Positions 1 through 6,636 of a stretch of DNA of 8,390 bases are shown one piece after another (the stretch's first letter is position 1; each line of letters opens with the position of its first letter). The position numbers and the translations under genes were made by a program. The DNA is from Nitrospina sp. (GTDB lineage Bacteria > Nitrospinota > Nitrospinia > Nitrospinales > Nitrospinaceae), in assembly GCA_004357435.1 (NCBI GenBank), contig SMVS01000091.1, positions 1-8,390 of the forward strand, in the 5' to 3' direction. The notes beneath the pieces are model-generated. The model was not told the origin of the DNA, did not search any database, and was given only the letters and a program-made list of their open reading frames with translations.

Positions 1-3000
1 GAGCTCACGAACTTCCTCCGCTATGAAATTAAAAAAATTGACCACCGCTTCGGGCGTTCCATTGAATTTCTTTCTAAGTTCCGGGTCCTGCGTCGCGATG
101 CCGACCGAACATGTGTTGAGATGGCATTTGCGCATCAGGATGCAACCCAAAGCCACTAACGGTGCGGTGGAAAATCCAAACTCATCGGCGCCCAGCAGAG
201 CCCCCATCACGACATCACGGCCCGATTTTAATTGCCCGTCGACCTGAACTCGAATGCGGCCGCGTAGATCGTTCAATACCAGGACTTGCTGAGTTTCAGA
301 CAAACCCAATTCCCAGGGCAGACCGGCATGTTTGATGGAAGTTTGCGGTGAGGCCCCAGTGCCGCCATCGTGACCGGATATGAGCACGCCTTCGGCACGA
401 GCCTTGGACACCCCGGCGGCAATCGTTCCCACCCCAGCTTCGGCCACCAACTTGACGCTGACCTCGGCATTGGGATTGGAGTTATGCAAATCAAAAATCA
501 ACTGCTGAAGATCTTCGATGGAATAAATATCATGATGCGGCGGCGGCGAGATCAATCCCACACCCGGAGTGGAATGACGAATTTTGGCGATGTATTCGCT
601 GACCTTGTGGCCGGGCAATTGGCCGCCCTCCCCCGGTTTCGCGCCTTGGGCGATTTTGATCTGCAACTCATCGGCATTCGTCAAGTAATAACTGCTCACA
701 CCAAACCGGCCCGAAGCCACCTGCTTGATCTTACTGCGCCGGGAATCGCCGTTGGGATCGGGAGTGTAACGCACAGAGTCTTCTCCGCCTTCCCCCGTGT
801 TGCTCTTGCCTCCCAGGCGGTTCATCGCGATCGCCAGCGTTTCGTGCGCTTCACGCGATATTGACCCGATCGACATGGCTCCGGTGCAAAACCGCTTGGT
901 GATCGCCGAGATCGGCTCCACTTCCTCCAGCGGAATTGGATTGAACTTTTTAAACTTGAACAGACCGCGCAGGGTGCAATCCCGTGTATTTTGTTCGTCG
1001 CTGATCTTGGAAAACTTTTTAAATAATTGATAATCATTGGAACGGGTCGCGTGCTGGAGCATGCCGATCATGGTCGGGTCCAGCATATGTTTTTCTTCTC
1101 CACGCCGCCAATAATATTGCCCACCCGGATCCAGCATGGGACGAATGACCTTGCCCCGTTCATAAGCGTTGCGATGCCGGGCCTGAACTTCCTGGGCCAG
1201 TATTTCCAGACCGACGCCGCTGATGCGCGACGGGGTGCCGGTGAAAAAGCGGGAGATCACTGATTCGTTGAGGCCCACTGCTTCAAAAATCTGGGCGCCC
1301 CGGTAACTCTGGATGGTGGATATTCCCATCTTGGCAATAATCTTGAACAAGCCTTTTCGTGTGGAACTGATAAAATTTTCTATCCCCCGGTCCAAATCAA
1401 TGTCTTCTACATAGATTTTCTCACGGATGATGGATGCCACCGTTTCGTAGGCCAGATAGGGATAAATAGCACCGGCCCCATAACCAATGAGGAGAGCAAA
1501 ATGCATCATTTCACGAGCTTCGCCGGTTTCAACCACCAGTCCAACTTGGGTGCGGGTACGCTCGCGCAACAGGTGGTGGTGCACCGCCCCAACCGCCAAC
1601 AGACTGGGGACCGAAGCATGGCTTTCATCAACGCCCCGGTCGGACAAAATCAAAATGGTGAAGCCTTCCGTAATCGCCTCAGAAACGTCAGCACACAGGT
1701 TCTCCAAAACCCCGTTCATTCCGGCCTCACCCTCGGCAACCGGGAACAACAGTGAGAATGTTTTGGTTTTGATGTCTTCCTGGTCCAGTGCCTTGATTTT
1801 TTCAAAATCGTCCGGGGTGAGCAGGGGATGCTTGATTTTCAACTTGCGGCAATGTTCGGGAGATTCCGCCAACAGGTTGCGCTCCTTGCCCAAAGTCACT
1901 TCCATGGACATCACTAATTCTTCGCGGATCGAGTCAATGGCCGGGTTGGTGACCTGCGCAAACAACTGTTTGAAATAATTAAACAACATTTGCGGTTTTT
2001 CCGAACGAACCGCCAGCGCCGCGTCATTGCCCATCGAACCGGTGGCCTCCATTCCGGTGCCGATCATGGGAGCCATGATGAGTTTAAGATCCTCGGTGGT
2101 GTAACCGAAAGCTATCTGCTGAGTCAACAAATCCGCAATAGGCGCTTCGGTTTTGTTCTCTGGCACGGGCAAATTTTCCAGGTTCACCTGGCATTCACGC
2201 AACCACTCCTTGTAAGGATTTTGTGCGGCCAATTGCGATTTGATTTCCCGGTCCGAAATTATTCGGCCTTCCTTGAGATCCACAAAAAACATCTTGCCCG
2301 GTTGCAGGCGGCCTTTTTTGGCAATGTTCGCTTCGTCGATCGGCAACACGCCCACTTCGGAGGCCATGATCACATAATCGTCCTTGGTGACAATATAACG
2401 CGAAGGCCGAAGCCCATTGCGGTCCAGCACAGCGCCAATCACATCGCCGTCCGTGAAGGTGATCGAGGCCGGTCCATCCCAGGGTTCCATTAAGGACGCG
2501 TGAAACTCAAAGAAACTGCGCTTGTCGTCATCCATGGTTTCATGGCCGCTCCAGGGTTCCGGAATCATCATCATCACGGCATGCGGCAAAGAGCGTCCGG
2601 ATTGCACCAGAAACTCCAGCGCCTGATCGAAATCCGCCGAATCACTGCCTCCCGGCGGTATCACAGGAACCACCTTTGCCACATCGTCAAACAAATCGGT
2701 TTCGAACATGGACTCCCGCGCTTCCATCCAGTTTTTGTTGCCGCGGATGGTGTTGATTTCACCATTGTGAGCGATCATGCGCATCGGCTGGGCACGCCCC
2801 CACGAAGGAAAAGTATTGGTGCTGTAACGGGAATGCACCAGGGCCAAACCGGTTTTCAAGAGAGGATCGGAAAGGTCCAGAAAATACCGTCCGACTTGAG
2901 GGGCCATGAGTTGCCCCTTGTAGATAAAAGTTTTGCAGGAAAGACTGCAAATATAATACGACTCATACAACTCGGCCAGACCGGAGGCCCGGATGGCCTG

Positions 3001-3528
3001 GCCCGCCTGTTTGCGGACTACATACAGCTTACGTTCGAAAACTTCCCGATCTTCAATGTTTCCCGCCCCAATAAAAATCTGACGCATATCGGGCTCAACC
3101 TGGGCGGCCACCACCCCGATCTGCGTGTTATCGACCGGGACTTTCCGCCAGCCCAGCATCTCCAACCCTTCCCGAATGGTGACCTCTTCAAAAATCTTCA
3201 TCAGCTTTTCGGCGCGGTCATCTTTGGGAAAAAATACCAGACCGGTGCCATAGCGCCCCGCTTCCGGAAGCTCAATCTTTAGCTTGGCACACTCGGACTT
3301 GAAAAATTCATGGGGAATTTGAATCAGGATTCCGGCACCATCGCCGGTCAATGGGTCAGAACCGCAAGCCCCGCGATGCTCCAGCCGGTTCAATAAATCC
3401 AGCCCCTGGCGCACGATCTCGTGGGACTTATGACCTTTCATGTGGGCAATGAACCCCACACCGCAATTATCTTTTTCAAACGCCGGATCATAAAGACCCT
3501 GCTTTTTTGGTAGTTTTTGAATATTCAT
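1..3528 (-). CDS. gltB: Glutamate synthase large (alpha) subunit, 3' end cut by window edge
   Basis: Catalyses the amide-transfer half of glutamate synthesis: glutamine plus 2-oxoglutarate plus reductant gives two glutamates, in the cytoplasm. Reading the minus strand from ATG at 3528 gives 1176 codons with no stop up to the window edge; full-length GltB is about 1500 residues, so roughly 300 C-terminal residues (the beta-helix domain) lie outside. The mature N-terminal nucleophile is Cys22 in DNCGVGF, so a 21-residue propeptide is removed. The class II amidotransferase domain also shows HSRYSTNTFPSWGRAQP and HNGEINT (N255). The FMN/synthase domain shows GHDGGTGASPQTS (from residue 1052). The 3Fe-4S motif is C-x5-C-x4-C at C1129, C1135 and C1140. 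In-frame TAA lies upstream with no other start between. The ribosome site is weak: AAGG about 15 bases before ATG. NADPH versus ferredoxin type cannot be decided here, and no gltD is in view. Confidence 0.97.
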   Translation of the reverse strand, partial: MNIQKLPKKQGLYDPAFEKDNCGVGFIAHMKGHKSHEIVRQGLDLLNRLEHRGACGSDPLTGDGAGILIQIPHEFFKSECAKLKIELPEAGRYGTGLVFFPKDDRAEKLMKIFEEVTIREGLEMLGWRKVPVDNTQIGVVAAQVEPDMRQIFIGAGNIEDREVFERKLYVVRKQAGQAIRASGLAELYESYYICSLSCKTFIYKGQLMAPQVGRYFLDLSDPLLKTGLALVHSRYSTNTFPSWGRAQPMRMIAHNGEINTIRGNKNWMEARESMFETDLFDDVAKVVPVIPPGGSDSADFDQALEFLVQSGRSLPHAVMMMIPEPWSGHETMDDDKRSFFEFHASLMEPWDGPASITFTDGDVIGAVLDRNGLRPSRYIVTKDDYVIMASEVGVLPIDEANIAKKGRLQPGKMFFVDLKEGRIISDREIKSQLAAQNPYKEWLRECQVNLENLPVPENKTEAPIADLLTQQIAFGYTTEDLKLIMAPMIGTGMEATGSMGNDAALAVRSEKPQMLFNYFKQLFAQVTNPAIDSIREELVMSMEVTLGKERNLLAESPEHCRKLKIKHPLLTPDDFEKIKALDQEDIKTKTFSLLFPVAEGEAGMNGVLENLCADVSEAITEGFTILILSDRGVDESHASVPSLLAVGAVHHHLLRERTRTQVGLVVETGEAREMMHFALLIGYGAGAIYPYLAYETVASIIREKIYVEDIDLDRGIENFISSTRKGLFKIIAKMGISTIQSYRGAQIFEAVGLNESVISRFFTGTPSRISGVGLEILAQEVQARHRNAYERGKVIRPMLDPGGQYYWRRGEEKHMLDPTMIGMLQHATRSNDYQLFKKFSKISDEQNTRDCTLRGLFKFKKFNPIPLEEVEPISAITKRFCTGAMSIGSISREAHETLAIAMNRLGGKSNTGEGGEDSVRYTPDPNGDSRRSKIKQVASGRFGVSSYYLTNADELQIKIAQGAKPGEGGQLPGHKVSEYIAKIRHSTPGVGLISPPPHHDIYSIEDLQQLIFDLHNSNPNAEVSVKLVAEAGVGTIAAGVSKARAEGVLISGHDGGTGASPQTSIKHAGLPWELGLSETQQVLVLNDLRGRIRVQVDGQLKSGRDVVMGALLGADEFGFSTAPLVALGCILMRKCHLNTCSVGIATQDPELRKKFNGTPEAVVNFFNFIAEEVREL

Positions 3529-3609
3529 AGAAATGGACTTTAACCTTAATAAATCAAATAGTTTTTAGTGAAGTGACACACCGCCCCTCCCTAAGGTATA
3601 TATAAACAG

Positions 3610-3626
3610 AGCAATTAGGATGCCAA
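3610..3626 (-). promoter_or_regulatory. Sigma-54 (-24/-12) promoter for gltB
   Basis: Read on the minus strand the site is TTGGCATCCTAATTGCT. It fits the RpoN consensus (TGGCACG, four bases, TTGCW) with the -24 GG and -12 GC exactly the canonical distance apart: TGGCA and TTGCT both match and only the inner C and G of the first block differ. The expected start of transcription is near 3599, giving a leader of about 70 bases before the gltB ATG. Known RpoN biology links such promoters to NtrC-type activators and nitrogen limitation. That link is inference here; no clear NtrC operator was found upstream. Confidence 0.65.
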
Positions 3627-3629
3627 ACA

Positions 3630-3642
3630 TAACTTATTGATT
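3630..3642 (-). promoter_or_regulatory. Possible IHF site upstream of the sigma-54 promoter
   Basis: The minus strand reads AATCAATAAGTTA, an exact match to the IHF consensus WATCAANNNNTTR. It sits at about -30 to -42 relative to the predicted gltB start. IHF often bends DNA between a sigma-54 promoter and its distal activator site, so the placement is sensible, though close to the promoter. The surrounding DNA is very AT-rich, so a chance match is possible. Confidence 0.35.
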
Positions 3643-3677
3643 TTATTTGACTTATATAATAAAAATAAAAAAAATGT

Positions 3678-3725
3678 AAATATACAACTTATAATTGAGT
3701 TGATTTACTACATAGTTATATATTT
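3678..3725. repeat. Imperfect inverted repeat in AT-rich DNA, possible activator site
   Basis: The arms AAATATACAACT (3678-3689) and AGTTATATATTT (3714-3725) are complementary at 11 of 12 positions, separated by 24 bases. The repeat covers about -79 to -126 relative to the predicted sigma-54 start of gltB, the distance at which enhancer-binding activators usually sit. The base composition is strongly A+T, so partial inverted repeats are expected by chance. Its role is inference. Confidence 0.25.
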
Positions 3726-3838
3726 TTGACTCATGTCTACCGGAATTGCCAGCGTAAATTTTAAAACAAGCGCCCCGCCAACAGGGATCATTTCCCCCTC
3801 CCAGAGGCCATGCATTTTTCGGGTTAAAGGAATCTTTA

Positions 3839-3851
3839 AGCATACTATGCT
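3839..3851. promoter_or_regulatory. Perfect 13-base palindrome, possible operator
   Basis: AGCATA-C-TATGCT is a perfect dyad around a central C, the shape of a dimeric regulator site. It lies between the two divergent genes, about 280 bases before the CBS-ACT gene and about 310 before gltB. No regulator gene is nearby, and nothing else supports function. Confidence 0.25.
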
Positions 3852-3973
3852 GTGTTCCTCTATCAAGAAAAATCGATGGCCCCGGACAAATCTCTGCCCG
3901 CATTGGAATCCCCGGGAATCTCCTGTTTTTGAGCAAGGTCTTATAATTCAATGTATTTTTTACTCCATCTTAA

Positions 3974-4132
3974 ATTATTAATGATATTCTGGGAACGTTT
4001 AAGAATGCAGGAAGCACCAACTACCTGTTGAAAATTGATGGTTCGAAGATTGCCATCACTATTCCGGCCACCCGTTACAGATCGCGCACCCACGGGTTTT
4101 ATTTTCGCAACAAACGAATAGGGAGAGCATGA
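3974..4132 (+). pseudogene. 52-codon open frame directly before the CBS-ACT gene, likely remnant or uORF
   Basis: After a TAA at 3971-3973 this frame stays open for 52 codons and ends at TGA 4130-4132, which is immediately followed, in the same frame, by the ATG of the CBS-ACT gene. The translation includes NAGSTNYLLKIDGSKIAI and then a basic tail ending RNKRIGRA, and looks protein-like rather than random. It has no ATG, GTG or TTG start; only ATT or CTG codons occur near its 5' end. It could be the 3' end of a decayed gene, a lost N-terminal extension of the CBS-ACT protein, or chance. I do not recognise a family. Confidence 0.25.
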
Positions 4133-4777
4133 ATGATCGTCGGCGAAGTCATGTCCAAGAAAATTTATACGGTAAAGAAAACGGACTCATTAAAAAAAGC
4201 CCAGGAGCTGATGGTGGAGAATTCCATTCGGCATTTACCTGTGGTGAGCGGCTCCGATCTTTTGGGAATAATCACGGAAAGTGACATTCGCGCCGCATTC
4301 ATCCACCAGGGCAAAAAGTCCCGGTCCAAAACTGCGGCGCTGATGAATCCGTCTAAAATAAAAGTTGCGGAGTTTATGACTGAGAATCCTTTGGTCGTGG
4401 TGCCGGAAACGCATATCGAGGATGCGGCTCTGATGATATACAGAAATAAATTCGGCGCCCTCCCGGTCATAAAACGCAACCGCCTGGTGGGCATCATTTC
4501 TATCATCGACATTCTGGGTATATTCATCAATATGATGGGCATTTTGCATTCGAGCTCTAGAATTGATGTGATGATGGACAAGAACCCCAAAAAGTTTGAC
4601 AAGGTTTCAAGCATCATCAACAAGGAAAACTTGAACATCATCAGTGTCGGCATGACGCCTTATGAAAAAGATCCGCGCAAGCAGGTTTATTTTTTCCGAT
4701 TGGATTTGTGCGACACGGCCAAGGTGGTCAGCAAAATTGAAAAGGCGGGATTCAAAGTGATCAGCGCTATCAACTGA
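4133..4777 (+). CDS. CBS-CBS-ACT regulatory protein (AcuB-like), 214 aa
   Basis: The protein has two CBS domains (about residues 1-58 and 79-133) followed by an ACT-like domain (about 141-212), the architecture of AcuB. CBS pairs bind adenine nucleotides and ACT domains often bind amino acids, so this is probably a cytoplasmic ligand sensor with no catalytic activity of its own. CBS hallmarks visible are LPVVSGSDLLGIITESDIR (35-53) and ALPVIKRNRLVGIISIIDIL (109-128). AcuB is named from the Bacillus acetoin-use operon, but no acuA or acuC is here, so the symbol is withheld. The start is supported by AGGGAG eight bases upstream and by the in-frame TGA just before ATG. leuA follows 93 bases downstream on the same strand. 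A role in tuning amino-acid metabolism is inference from that neighbour. Confidence 0.88.
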   Translation: MIVGEVMSKKIYTVKKTDSLKKAQELMVENSIRHLPVVSGSDLLGIITESDIRAAFIHQGKKSRSKTAALMNPSKIKVAEFMTENPLVVVPETHIEDAALMIYRNKFGALPVIKRNRLVGIISIIDILGIFINMMGILHSSSRIDVMMDKNPKKFDKVSSIINKENLNIISVGMTPYEKDPRKQVYFFRLDLCDTAKVVSKIEKAGFKVISAIN

Positions 4778-4870
4778 TTCGTGACGGCTTTTCTAAAGAT
4801 GAAACCTATGCGACGATAAAATCCGAGGATAGTAACTCCAAATAATAATAGAAAGGACAATCGCAAGATC

Positions 4871-6430
4871 ATGCAACCGGAAAAACTCATTATATTCGAC
4901 ACGACATTAAGGGATGGAGAACAATGCCCTGGCGCCAGCCTGAACAATAAAGAAAAACTGGAAATCGCCCGGCAATTGGCTCTGTTGAAAGTGGATGTGA
5001 TCGAAGCGGGATTTCCCATTGCCTCTCCCGGTGACTTTCAATCGGTCCAGCAGATTGCCAAAGAAATCAGGGGTTCGTCTATCGCCGGTCTCGCCCGCGC
5101 GCTCGAAAAAGATATTTCGGCGGTGGCCCAAGCGTTGGAAAAAGCCGAATCGCCCCGGATTCATATTTTCCTGTCCACGTCCAAACTGCACCGCGACCAC
5201 AAACTGCAAAAGGGCAAAGAAGAGGTCATCCAAATGGCCGTGGATGCGGTGAAGTTCGGCAAAAAATTCTGCGACGACATCGAGTTTTCTCCGGAGGACG
5301 CCTCCCGGACCGAGCCGGATTTTTTAACGGAAGTGGTGACCGCCGTAATCGATGCGGGCGCCACCACGGTAAACATTCCCGACACGGTCGGCTACTCGGT
5401 GCCGGAGCAATTCGCGGAATTGATCCGTTCTTTAAAGGAAACCGTACCCAATATCGAAAAGGCCGTGATCAGCGTGCACTGCCACAACGATCTGGGCATG
5501 GCGGTGGCGAACTCCCTGGCGGCCATCAAGGCCGGCGCTCGGCAGGTGGAGTGCACCATCAACGGCATCGGCGAGCGGGCGGGCAACGCCGCCCTGGAGG
5601 AAATTGTCATGGCCCTCAAAACCCGCAATGACTTTTTCGGTGTTCAATCTGGAATCGACACGCCAAATATCATGGCTTGCAGTCGGCTGGTGAGCAGTCT
5701 GACCGGATTTTTTGTGCAAAGGAATAAAGCCATTGTCGGGAAGAACGCCTTCGCCCATGAATCCGGCGTGCATCAGGACGGGTTTCTCAAAAAGAAAGAC
5801 ACTTACGAAATCATGGATCCCACCGACATCGGCCTGGAAATGTCCGAACTGGTGATGGGCAAACATTCCGGGCGCAACGCCTTGTCGACCAAAATCAAGG
5901 CTTGGGGATTTGATTTGACTCAGGAGGAGCTGGACGAAGTGTTCGCAAACTTTAAAATCCTGGCCGATGATAAAAAAGAAGTGTTCGATGAGGACATCAT
6001 GGCGTTGGTTCAGAAACAAAAATTTTCTGACGAGAGTCTGAATACCTATTCCCTGATAAAAATTCAGGGTTCCTTTGAAAGCGGGGTCGTGCCCGAGACC
6101 ACGGTTCTGCTCAAAAGCCGTGACGGGCAGGAACACAGTGCCACCGCCAAGGGCGACGGACCCGTCGATTCCATTTACAACGCTATCGACCACATCACCG
6201 GAATGGCCTGCAAACTGATCGACTACCAGGTGATGTCCAAAACCCGCGGTAAGGACGCCCAAGGCGAAGTGACGGTGCGGGTACGCCACGAGAACCGGGA
6301 GGTTTTGGGCAAGAGCACGGGAGTCAACACCATCGAAACCAGCGCGCATGCCTATGTGAATGCGGTCAACAAGTTGCTTGTCAAACCCAAGGCCGGCCCG
6401 GTAGGCGGCGGAGATATTCAAGGCCCTTGA
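4871..6430 (+). CDS. leuA: 2-isopropylmalate synthase, 519 aa
   Basis: Condenses acetyl-CoA with 2-oxoisovalerate (3-methyl-2-oxobutanoate) to 2-isopropylmalate, the committed step of leucine synthesis, in the cytoplasm. The TIM-barrel domain opens with FDTTLRDGEQ (9-18, with catalytic R14 and metal ligand D15). It continues with HCHNDLGMAVANS (203-215, metal ligands H203 and H205), GERAGNA (234-240, N239) and the subdomain motif AFAHESGVHQDG (293-304). The C-terminal part (about 390-505) is the LeuA regulatory dimer domain that binds leucine, so feedback inhibition is expected. Length and the N-terminus match standard bacterial type 1 LeuA, fixing ATG at 4871; a GAAAGGA sits 13 bases upstream, rather far. 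I see no leucine-codon leader peptide or T-box in the 93 bases before it. The other leu genes are not in the window. Confidence 0.96.
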   Translation: MQPEKLIIFDTTLRDGEQCPGASLNNKEKLEIARQLALLKVDVIEAGFPIASPGDFQSVQQIAKEIRGSSIAGLARALEKDISAVAQALEKAESPRIHIFLSTSKLHRDHKLQKGKEEVIQMAVDAVKFGKKFCDDIEFSPEDASRTEPDFLTEVVTAVIDAGATTVNIPDTVGYSVPEQFAELIRSLKETVPNIEKAVISVHCHNDLGMAVANSLAAIKAGARQVECTINGIGERAGNAALEEIVMALKTRNDFFGVQSGIDTPNIMACSRLVSSLTGFFVQRNKAIVGKNAFAHESGVHQDGFLKKKDTYEIMDPTDIGLEMSELVMGKHSGRNALSTKIKAWGFDLTQEELDEVFANFKILADDKKEVFDEDIMALVQKQKFSDESLNTYSLIKIQGSFESGVVPETTVLLKSRDGQEHSATAKGDGPVDSIYNAIDHITGMACKLIDYQVMSKTRGKDAQGEVTVRVRHENREVLGKSTGVNTIETSAHAYVNAVNKLLVKPKAGPVGGGDIQGP

Positions 6431-6431
6431 A

Positions 6432-6444
6432 CGGAGTACCTCCG
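6432..6444. repeat. Small hairpin just after leuA
   Basis: CGGAG-TAC-CTCCG is a perfect 5-bp stem with a 3-base loop, starting two bases after the leuA stop codon. No run of T follows, so it is not a classic intrinsic terminator, though it could slow 3' decay. It is the first of several hairpins in this spacer. Confidence 0.4.
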
Positions 6445-6470
6445 CAGGTGACGGGTCAAACTTCGTTCCA

Positions 6471-6562
6471 CGCTCAACAATTATTAGGCACGAAACAGTT
6501 TATTTGCTCCGGGCCATGCCCGGTTGCCTCCCCTGCTAAGGGGGGAGCTGGCGCTCAACAAT
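6471..6562. repeat. 11-bp direct repeats flanking a hairpin-bearing segment
   Basis: CGCTCAACAAT occurs exactly at 6471-6481 and again at 6552-6562. Between the copies lie 70 bases that contain two hairpins (6509-6523 and 6528-6547). Direct repeats around a short palindromic block resemble a target duplication around a small non-coding element, or two partial copies of a dispersed intergenic repeat. No transposase or clear terminal inverted repeat is visible, so mobility is only a possibility. Confidence 0.4.
6509..6547. repeat. Two adjacent GC-rich hairpins in the leuA-cmoA spacer
   Basis: The first is CCGGGC-CAT-GCCCGG (6509-6523), a perfect 6-bp stem. The second pairs CTCCCC (6528-6533) with GGGGAG (6542-6547) around an 8-base loop. 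Neither is followed by a T run. They look like a REP-type intergenic palindrome, and could also end or stabilise the leuA transcript. The family cannot be named without comparing other spacers in the genome. Confidence 0.45.
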
Positions 6563-6594
6563 GGTGAAGCATAGTTCTCAGAGTTCAACCTTTT

Positions 6595-6632
6595 GGGTCC
6601 AGCGGCGCGCTGGCCCCCGCCAGGGGGCACCC
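6595..6632 (+). promoter_or_regulatory. Three-way-junction-like structure covering the cmoA ribosome site
   Basis: The closing stem pairs GGGT (6595-6598) with ACCC (6629-6632). Inside are two perfect hairpins back to back: CCAGCG-GCG-CGCTGG (6599-6613) and GCCCCC-GCCA-GGGGGC (6613-6628, sharing one G with its neighbour). The only ribosome-site candidate for cmoA, AGGGGG (6622-6627, nine bases before ATG), lies in the 3' arm of the second hairpin and would be hidden when it is folded. This could be translational control or simply another palindromic repeat lying next to the gene. Confidence 0.4.
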
Positions 6633-6636
6633 TGCA

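Larger units (their letters stand above)
3529..4132. other. 604-bp divergent intergenic region between gltB and the CBS-ACT gene
   Basis: Two composition zones are visible. Roughly 3530-3730 is very AT-rich and holds the gltB control signals. Roughly 3731-3960 returns to a GC level like the coding DNA, although I recognise no gene there. Overlapping open frames of 82 codons (plus) and 99 codons (minus) run through this second zone, but neither has a convincing ribosome site or a recognisable motif, and both run on into AT-rich DNA. A perfect 13-base palindrome (3839-3851) lies inside. The last part (3974-4132) is an in-frame open stretch before the CBS-ACT gene, listed separately. Confidence 0.6.

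Noticed and set aside
370..3282. Several long plus-strand open frames (up to 260 codons) across the first 3.3 kb
   Set aside because: They are antisense to gltB, whose minus-strand reading has clear family motifs from end to end; the plus-strand translations show none.
4778..4870. Possible leucine attenuator, T-box or terminator before leuA
   Set aside because: No leucine-codon leader peptide, no T-box sequence and no GC-rich hairpin with a T run is visible in the 93 bases.
5432..6421. 329-codon minus-strand open frame opposite leuA
   Set aside because: It is the complementary reading of the leuA codons, rich in His/Gly/Val low-meaning sequence, with no family motif or ribosome site.
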